Positions 6,854 to 10,957 of a stretch of DNA of 10,957 nt are shown here, one piece after another. The stretch comes from JBOFDK01 sp051646925 (GTDB lineage: Bacteria > Bacillota > Clostridia > Lachnospirales > Cellulosilyticaceae). The stretch lies in contig JBOFDK010000021.1 in the NCBI GenBank assembly GCA_051646925.1, positions 1-10,957 of the forward strand, in the 5' to 3' direction. A model generated the notes under the pieces. It saw only the letters and a program-made list of their open reading frames with translations, was not told where the DNA came from and searched no databases. Position 1 is the first letter of the stretch. Each line of letters begins with the position of its first letter. The translations under genes and the position numbers were made by a program.

Positions 6854-7429
6854 ATGGAACTATTATTATTATTTATAGGGGCAGCCCTAGTTAATAATTT
6901 TGTATTAACTAGATTTTTAGGTATATGTCCTTTTCTAGGAGTATCAAAAAAAGTTGAAACAGCAACGGGAATGGGTATGGCAGTAACTTTTGTTATGGGG
7001 CTTGCTTCACTTATTTCATATGGTATTTATGAATTTATTTTGAAAACGCTTGAAATTGAATATTTATATACTGTTGCATTTATTTTAGTTATTGCATCAT
7101 TAGTTCAATTTGTTGAAATGGTTATTCAAAAAAGTAGCCCATCATTATATTCGGCACTTGGAGTTTATTTACCACTTATTACAACGAACTGCGCAGTGCT
7201 TGGGGTAGCAATTATTAATATGCAAAAACAGTTTACACTTATACAATCGGTTGTAAATGGTTTAGGTGCAGCGGTTGGTTTTACAATCGTAATGGTACTA
7301 TTTGCAGGTATACGTGAGAGAATTGAAAAAAATAATATATTACCATGCTTAAAAGGATTCCCAATTGCATTAATTACAGCAGGGTTTATGGCAATTGCCT
7401 TTTTAGGGTTTCAAAATCTTATTAAATAG
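6854..7429 (+). CDS. rnfA: Rnf complex subunit RnfA (membrane)
   Basis: Integral membrane subunit of 191 aa with about six helices, homologous to NqrE/RsxA and the inverted-topology partner of RnfE. The hallmark N-terminal stretch NNFVLTRFLGICPFLGVSKK holds Cys25, and ITTNCAVLGVAI holds Cys113; these are the RnfA ligands of the [2Fe-2S] cluster shared with RnfE. GIRERIEKNN near the end is a further conserved cytoplasmic loop. A consensus AGGAGG (6843-6848), overlapping the rnfE stop, lies 5 bases before the ATG. The stop codon merges with the G-tract that serves rnfB. Confidence 0.97.
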   Translation: MELLLLFIGAALVNNFVLTRFLGICPFLGVSKKVETATGMGMAVTFVMGLASLISYGIYEFILKTLEIEYLYTVAFILVIASLVQFVEMVIQKSSPSLYSALGVYLPLITTNCAVLGVAIINMQKQFTLIQSVVNGLGAAVGFTIVMVLFAGIRERIEKNNILPCLKGFPIALITAGFMAIAFLGFQNLIK

Positions 7430-7435
7430 GGGGGG
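7429..7435 (+). promoter_or_regulatory. Seven-G ribosome binding site of rnfB
   Basis: A run of seven G residues begins with the last base of the rnfA stop codon and ends 11 bases before the rnfB ATG. This is somewhat longer than the usual spacing of 5-9, although the position of pairing within a G-run is flexible. No other purine-rich site is present in the 17-base gap. Confidence 0.65.
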
Positions 7436-7446
7436 AAATCAGAAAA

Positions 7447-8241
7447 ATGAATATAGTAGATATTATAAATCCAATTATTGCAATTAGTGGTATGGGTGTT
7501 TTGTTTGGGATAGGTTTAGGGATAGCTTCTAAAGTTTTTTCAGTACCAGTAGATGAACGTGTTGATGAAATTAAAAATAATTTACCAGGAGCCAATTGCG
7601 GAGGCTGTGGCTTTGCAGGATGCGAGGCTTTTGCAAAAGCAGTTGCTAGTGGCGATGCAAGTGTTAGTGGTTGCCCAGTTAGTAATGATGACCAAATAGC
7701 TGCTATAGCAGAAATAATGGGAGTTACCCCAATTATCGGGGAAAAAGAAGTTGCAATTATTCGGTGCCAGGGTAACTGTGATGTTGCAAAAACAAAATAC
7801 AATTATGAGGGCATACAAAGTTGTTATGATGCTATGCTTATTCACGGCGGACCGAAAATTTGTAAATATGGATGCATAGGACTAGGTACTTGCGCAAAAG
7901 TATGTTCGTTTGATGCAATAAAGATGGTAAATGGAATGCCGTCAATTGATACTCAAAAATGCGTTGCATGTAATGCTTGTGTATCAAAATGTCCAAAAGC
8001 GCTTTTGTATATTGGCAAAGCTACTACAAAATATCAAGTTATTTGTCAATCACATGATAAAGGCAAAGATGTGAAGTCAGGTTGCAGCGTAGGTTGTATA
8101 GGATGCTCAATTTGTGTAAAACAATGTGAAGTTAATGCGATTAAAGTTGAAAATCAATTAGCAACGATTGATGATTTGAAATGCGTAGGATGTGGTAAAT
8201 GCGCTGAAAAATGTCCAACTAAAGCAATTATGAAATTTTAA
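7447..8241 (+). CDS. rnfB: Rnf complex subunit RnfB (ferredoxin-accepting polyferredoxin)
   Basis: Membrane-anchored Fe-S subunit that receives electrons from reduced ferredoxin and passes them into the complex. One N-terminal helix (about residues 7-28) precedes the conserved Fe-S domain NCGGCGFAGCEAFA with Cys51, 54, 59 and 76. The middle part holds the Rnf-specific cysteine cluster (CQGNC... CKYGCIGLGTCAKVC). Then come CVACNACVSKCP (Cys172, 175, 178, 182), CSVGCIGCSICVKQC (Cys213, 217, 220, 223, 227) and CVGCGKCAEKCP (Cys246, 249, 252, 256). This is compatible with about five or six [4Fe-4S] clusters; the exact number cannot be fixed by reading alone. At 264 aa it is a normal clostridial length. 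It is the last gene of the rnf operon, in the usual CDGEAB order. Confidence 0.97.
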   Translation: MNIVDIINPIIAISGMGVLFGIGLGIASKVFSVPVDERVDEIKNNLPGANCGGCGFAGCEAFAKAVASGDASVSGCPVSNDDQIAAIAEIMGVTPIIGEKEVAIIRCQGNCDVAKTKYNYEGIQSCYDAMLIHGGPKICKYGCIGLGTCAKVCSFDAIKMVNGMPSIDTQKCVACNACVSKCPKALLYIGKATTKYQVICQSHDKGKDVKSGCSVGCIGCSICVKQCEVNAIKVENQLATIDDLKCVGCGKCAEKCPTKAIMKF

Positions 8242-8275
8242 AAATAATAGAGAGTGAAAAAACTCTCTATTATTT
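8242..8275 (+). terminator. Hairpin after rnfB with a poor U-tail
   Basis: A perfect 14-bp stem (8242-8255 with 8262-8275) encloses a 6-base GAAAAA loop directly after the rnfB stop. The tail reads ATTTATTTATAC rather than a T-run, so it is probably a leaky terminator or an mRNA-stabilising 3' hairpin. I see no good promoter for the next gene between this stem and its start, which fits partial read-through. Confidence 0.65.
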
Positions 8276-8284
8276 ATTTATACA

Positions 8285-8290
8285 AAGGAG
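8285..8290 (+). promoter_or_regulatory. Ribosome binding site that fixes the DUF4321 start
   Basis: AAGGAG lies 5 bases before the ATG at 8296. The longer reading from a GTG at 8254 would begin inside the hairpin loop region and has no ribosome site. Confidence 0.75.
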
Positions 8291-8295
8291 AAAAA

Positions 8296-8553
8296 ATGGC
8301 AGTGAAACCTAAAAATTTTTGGATACTTTTATTATGTATGTTAGCAGGATTAACAGTTGGAAATTTTACAGGAGAACTATGCAAAGAAGTAAGTGTACTC
8401 AGTTTTATTAACTACGGAGAATCATTTGGGCTTCAAGATCCAGTTACAATAGATTTGGGTGTTTTATTAATTAGTTTTAAATTTCAACTTAAAATTACTT
8501 TAGCAGGTATAATTGGACTATGCGGTGGTATACTGTTATATAAAAAAATATAA
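8296..8553 (+). CDS. Small membrane protein, DUF4321 family
   Basis: An 85-aa protein with two predicted membrane helices: about residues 8-28 (FWILLLCMLAGLTVGNF) and 58-80 (LKITLAGIIGLCGGILLY). A short loop between them carries the family-like LDLGVLLISFKFQLKI type of sequence, here TIDLGVLLISFKFQL. The pattern, size and position just before maf match the DUF4321 family of Clostridia, recognised from memory rather than by search. Function is unknown; both the linkage to maf, radC and mreB and its membrane nature suggest an envelope role, but this is inference. The spacing to maf is 11 bases, so the two are cotranscribed. Confidence 0.75.
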   Translation: MAVKPKNFWILLLCMLAGLTVGNFTGELCKEVSVLSFINYGESFGLQDPVTIDLGVLLISFKFQLKITLAGIIGLCGGILLYKKI

Positions 8554-8564
8554 GAGGTAAGAGT

Positions 8565-9140
8565 ATGAAAAAACTAATTTTAGCATCACAATCTCCAAGA
8601 AGAAAAGAGCTTATGGAATTATTACCTATAGAGTTTGACATAGATAGTATAGATGTAGATGAAACGCTAGATATGAAAAAATCACCATCTGAAAATGTCT
8701 GTGAATTAAGTTATAAAAAAGCAAATGCATTAACTGAAAAATATCCAAACAACTGGATTATAGGGTGTGATACTATTGTAAGCTTAGAAGGTTGTTTATT
8801 AGGAAAACCCAAAGATGTAGAAGATGCAAAAAAAATGCTTAGACAGCTGTCAGATAAAAAGCACCAAGTATATACGGGAGTAACGCTAATTAATAAAGAT
8901 AAAGGAATAATAAAAACATTTTATGAAAGTACAGATATTAAAATTAAAAAGCTATCAGAAGAGTTTGTAAAATATTATATTGAAACAAAAGAACCATTTG
9001 ATAAGGCCGGTAGCTATGCAATACAAGGATATGGAAGTGTCATGGTAGAAAGCATGAGTGGCGATTATTTTAATGTTGTAGGATTGCCTATTTCAAAGTT
9101 ATATGATGTTTGCTATGAATTAGAAATTATAAGCCTTTAG
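8565..9140 (+). CDS. maf: Maf-family nucleoside triphosphate pyrophosphatase
   Basis: Cytoplasmic hydrolase that converts non-canonical or excess nucleoside triphosphates (dTTP/UTP type) to monophosphates. It is linked to septum formation in Bacillus. The 191-aa protein shows the N-terminal ILASQSPRRKELM with Ser8, Arg12 and Arg13, the catalytic Asp69 in GCDTIV, LGKPKDVEDA, VYTGV, and DKAGSYAIQGYG. In most relatives the residue before the catalytic Asp is Ala; here it is Cys68, probably a tolerated change. AGAGG (8553-8557) is 7 bases before the ATG. The 5' arm of the terminator lies in the last codons, so the transcript ends immediately after the gene. The neighbouring radC and mreB are typical maf partners. 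Confidence 0.93.
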   Translation: MKKLILASQSPRRKELMELLPIEFDIDSIDVDETLDMKKSPSENVCELSYKKANALTEKYPNNWIIGCDTIVSLEGCLLGKPKDVEDAKKMLRQLSDKKHQVYTGVTLINKDKGIIKTFYESTDIKIKKLSEEFVKYYIETKEPFDKAGSYAIQGYGSVMVESMSGDYFNVVGLPISKLYDVCYELEIISL

Positions 9141-9161
9141 AAATTAGGCTTATTTTTTTTT
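9129..9161 (+). terminator. Rho-independent terminator overlapping the end of maf
   Basis: ATAAGCCT (9129-9136) pairs with AGGCTTAT (9146-9153) across a 9-base loop and is followed by nine T residues (9153-9161). The 5' arm is inside the maf coding sequence and the stop codon is in the loop. It separates DUF4321-maf from radC. Confidence 0.9.
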
Positions 9162-9215
9162 GTGAAAAATGAATACTTATGAAAAGTAAAGGTAATAATT
9201 TGACTACTACTAAAG

Positions 9216-9221
9216 AAGGAG
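9216..9221 (+). promoter_or_regulatory. Ribosome binding site that fixes the radC start
   Basis: AAGGAG is 7 bases before the ATG at 9229 but only 1 base before the in-frame GTG at 9223, so the ATG is the start. No convincing promoter is seen in the 67 bases between the maf terminator and this site; TAATAAT at 9193-9199 is a possible -10 without a good -35. Confidence 0.75.
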
Positions 9222-9228
9222 TGTGTGC

Positions 9229-9906
9229 ATGCGAATTGAAGAAACACCAGAACAAATAAGACCGTATGAAAAATTTAAACAATATGGTCATCAATATCTG
9301 AGTGATATAGAATTGTTAGCCATTTTATTAAGAACAGGTACAAAAAATATTAATGTGCTAGAGCTAGCAGCACTCTTATTAGGTGATTCGGCACATGGAT
9401 TATTGCATTTATATGATTATACGTATGAAAGTTTACAATCTATTAAAGGTATTGGCGAAGTAAAAGCTATACAAATTATTTCTTTATTAGAACTAAGTAA
9501 AAGACTTGCATCTAATCATTATAAAGTAGGAGAACCATTAACATCGCCTAGTCATATTGCAGGTATGTTTATGGAAACACTTAGACATGAAAAAAATGAA
9601 AAATTTATGGTAGCATATTTAGATGTTAAGTGCCGCTTGATTAATTATGAGATGGTTTCACAAGGAAGTTTAACTGCATCTATAGTACATCCAAGAGAAG
9701 TTTTTAAAGGTGCAATTAATAAATCCGCATATGGTATTATCGCAATTCATAATCATCCAAGTGGAGATCCAACACCTAGTAAAGAGGATATTTTAATTAC
9801 AAAAAGATTGTCTGAAGCAGGCGAAATTTTAGGAATTAAGCTTCTTGATCATATCGTTATTGGCGACAGACTCTTTATTAGTTTAAAAGAAAAAGGTTAT
9901 TTATAA
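9229..9906 (+). CDS. radC: RadC family protein (UPF0758, JAB/MPN domain)
   Basis: A cytoplasmic protein of 225 aa. An N-terminal helical part with a helix-hairpin-helix-like segment (SIKGIGEVKAIQIISLLEL, about residues 68-86) precedes a JAB/MPN metalloprotease-like domain (about 100-225). The JAMM metal motif is intact: His174 and His176 in HNHPSG, Ser184 and Asp187 in PSKED, with EVFKGAINKSAYGII before it. The old name for radiation repair is not supported for this family, and the true substrate is unknown. The length is typical. It follows the maf terminator and precedes mreB, the common maf-radC-mreB order of Firmicutes. No clear terminator lies between radC and mreB, so radC transcripts may enter mreB. 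Confidence 0.93.
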   Translation: MRIEETPEQIRPYEKFKQYGHQYLSDIELLAILLRTGTKNINVLELAALLLGDSAHGLLHLYDYTYESLQSIKGIGEVKAIQIISLLELSKRLASNHYKVGEPLTSPSHIAGMFMETLRHEKNEKFMVAYLDVKCRLINYEMVSQGSLTASIVHPREVFKGAINKSAYGIIAIHNHPSGDPTPSKEDILITKRLSEAGEILGIKLLDHIVIGDRLFISLKEKGYL

Positions 9907-9936
9907 AATGTTTACAAAATATCTGACATCTTTTTG

Positions 9937-9965
9937 TTGAAAAAAAAAAAAAAAAAAGGTATCAT
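9937..9965 (+). promoter_or_regulatory. Candidate mreB promoter with a poly(A) spacer
   Basis: TTGAAA (9937-9942) and TATCAT (9960-9965) each match the sigma-A consensus at five of six positions, and the spacer is 17 bases. Fifteen of the 17 spacer bases belong to an uninterrupted A-run. The start point would be near 9972, giving a leader of about 84 bases. TGTTAATAT at 9965-9973 could serve as an alternative extended -10. Confidence 0.5.
9940..9957 (+). repeat. Homopolymer of 18 A residues
   Basis: The run starts 33 bases after the radC stop and contributes the last three bases of the proposed -35 box and most of the spacer. It is the longest homopolymer noticed in the window. Confidence 0.97.
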
Positions 9966-9998
9966 GTTAATATGGGATTTAATATGTAAATACAATTG

Positions 9999-10024
9999 AT
10001 TAAGTTAAAAGACTTAATTTTAAG
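9999..10024 (+). promoter_or_regulatory. Overlapping inverted repeats in the mreB leader
   Basis: ATTAAGT (9999-10005) is the inverse of ACTTAAT (10012-10018) across a 6-base loop. The second arm also forms part of CTTAA-TT-TTAAG (10013-10024). The two foldings are mutually exclusive in RNA. They are AU-rich and weak, lie 31 bases before the mreB start, and lack a T-run, so they do not look like a terminator. They may be chance. Confidence 0.35.
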
Positions 10025-10055
10025 ATGAAATAAAGCAAATATTAGGAGGCAGATT

Positions 10056-10957
10056 ATGTTTAGCAGAGATATGGGAATTGATTTAGGGACGGCAAATACG
10101 TTAGTGTTTGTCAAAGGAAAAGGTATTGTGGTTAACGAGCCATCTGTAGTGGCGATTAAAGAAAAAACGAATCAAATTTTAGCAGTTGGAGACGAAGCCA
10201 AAAAAATGATCGGAAGAACACCTGGAAATATCGTAGCAATTCGTCCACTGCGTGATGGTGTTATTGCAGATTTTAGCACAACAGAAGCAATGATTCGCTA
10301 TTTTATTGCAAAAGCATACAAGCAAACAATGTTCTCACCAAAACCACGTGTTATAATTTGTGTACCATCAGGAGTAACTTCAGTTGAAAAAAGAGCGGTT
10401 GAAGAAGCAACTCTTAAAGCAGGAGCTAAACAAGCTTTAATTATGGAAGAACCTATGGCCGCAGCAATTGGCTCACAACTACGCGTAGAAGAACCAACAG
10501 GTAATATGGTAGTTGATATCGGAGGTGGAACGACTGACGTTGCAGTTATTTCATTAGGTGGTATAGTTGCAAGTAAGTCTCTTCGTATTGCAGGAGACGA
10601 GTTTGATGAATATATAGTTTCATATATAAAAAAGGAATACAATCTTATGATTGGAGAACGTACAGCAGAGCAAATCAAAGTAACTATCGGTGCTGCGCAT
10701 CCAACATCAGAAAATCCAACTATGGAAATTCGTGGACGTGACTTAGTTAGTGGTTTACCAAAAATTTTAACAATTACATCACATGAAGTAACAGATGCTA
10801 TAAAAGAGCCTGTTAATTCAATTGTAGATGCTATTAAAAGTACATTAGAAAAAACACCACCAGAATTATCAGCAGATATTATGGAAAGTGGTATTATGCT
10901 TACAGGAGGCGGGGCTATGTTGACAGGACTTGATAAGTTAATTAGCCTAGAAACAGG
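10056..10957 (+). CDS. mreB: Rod-shape-determining protein MreB (partial, 3' end outside window)
   Basis: Bacterial actin that forms membrane-associated filaments guiding cell-wall synthesis. About 300 residues are present and the frame is still open at the window edge; some 35-45 C-terminal residues should be missing from a usual length near 340. The ATP-binding landmarks are intact: phosphate-1 GIDLGTANTLVFVKGKG (residues 7-23), MEEPMAAAIG, phosphate-2 VVDIGGGTTDVAVIS, and the adenosine motif GIMLTGGGAMLTGL near the end. The start codon has a consensus AGGAGG (10044-10049) 6 bases upstream. The proposed promoter lies about 90 bases before the start, though radC read-through is possible. Mbl is a close paralogue; the position after radC favours MreB. 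mreC and mreD are expected downstream but are not visible. Confidence 0.96.
   Translation, partial: MFSRDMGIDLGTANTLVFVKGKGIVVNEPSVVAIKEKTNQILAVGDEAKKMIGRTPGNIVAIRPLRDGVIADFSTTEAMIRYFIAKAYKQTMFSPKPRVIICVPSGVTSVEKRAVEEATLKAGAKQALIMEEPMAAAIGSQLRVEEPTGNMVVDIGGGTTDVAVISLGGIVASKSLRIAGDEFDEYIVSYIKKEYNLMIGERTAEQIKVTIGAAHPTSENPTMEIRGRDLVSGLPKILTITSHEVTDAIKEPVNSIVDAIKSTLEKTPPELSADIMESGIMLTGGGAMLTGLDKLISLET

Noticed and set aside
7422..7845. Minus-strand ORFs opposite rnfB
   Set aside because: They are antisense shadows of the cysteine-rich rnfB coding sequence, without ribosome sites or family resemblance.
9160..9228. SOS/LexA box before radC
   Set aside because: No GAAC-N4-GTTC-type dyad is seen in the short region upstream of radC.
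10298..10678. Minus-strand 126-codon ORF opposite mreB
   Set aside because: It lies wholly within mreB, whose ATP-binding motifs are intact on the + strand.

Overview
The window is AT-rich, with short gaps between genes, strong purine-rich Shine-Dalgarno sites and every supported gene on the + strand. It carries a complete clostridial-order Rnf complex (rnfCDGEAB), followed by DUF4321, maf, radC and mreB. This combination points to a low-GC anaerobic Clostridia member, probably in the Lachnospirales (a Cellulosilyticum- or Epulopiscium-like lineage would fit). The lineage is inferred from gene content and protein style only; no search was run.

Layout. Positions 1-171 hold a possible gene tail and weak inverted repeats. 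Positions 172-2915 form a tight three-gene operon: an RsmF-type rRNA m5C methyltransferase, an RsuA-type rRNA pseudouridine synthase and a HAD phosphatase. A 422-base gap (2916-3337) follows. It contains three identical 32-bp tandem repeats, a strong intrinsic terminator and a well-formed promoter with a dyad over its -10 box. Positions 3338-8241 are rnfC, rnfD, rnfG, rnfE, rnfA and rnfB, the membrane ferredoxin:NAD+ oxidoreductase that couples electron transfer to H+ or Na+ pumping. A hairpin with a poor U-tail separates rnfB from a small membrane protein (DUF4321) and maf, which end at a strong terminator. radC follows alone, then a promoter-like segment, then mreB, which runs off the window end.

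How the genes work together. The first operon is rRNA modification plus a housekeeping phosphatase. The second is the energy-conserving module. All six Rnf subunits are intact, with the expected Fe-S cysteines and flavinylation threonines. No ApbE-type flavin transferase is encoded here, so it must lie elsewhere. The third part (DUF4321, maf, radC, mreB) is the start of the conserved cell-shape and division neighbourhood found in many Firmicutes.

No new multi-gene system is evident; the genes are core functions. The features most worth a second look are non-coding: an 18-nt poly(A) tract filling the -35/-10 spacer of the likely mreB promoter, the perfect 32-bp tandem repeats, the dyad on the rnf promoter, G-homopolymer ribosome binding sites in front of rnfE and rnfB, and the weak hairpin after rnfB.
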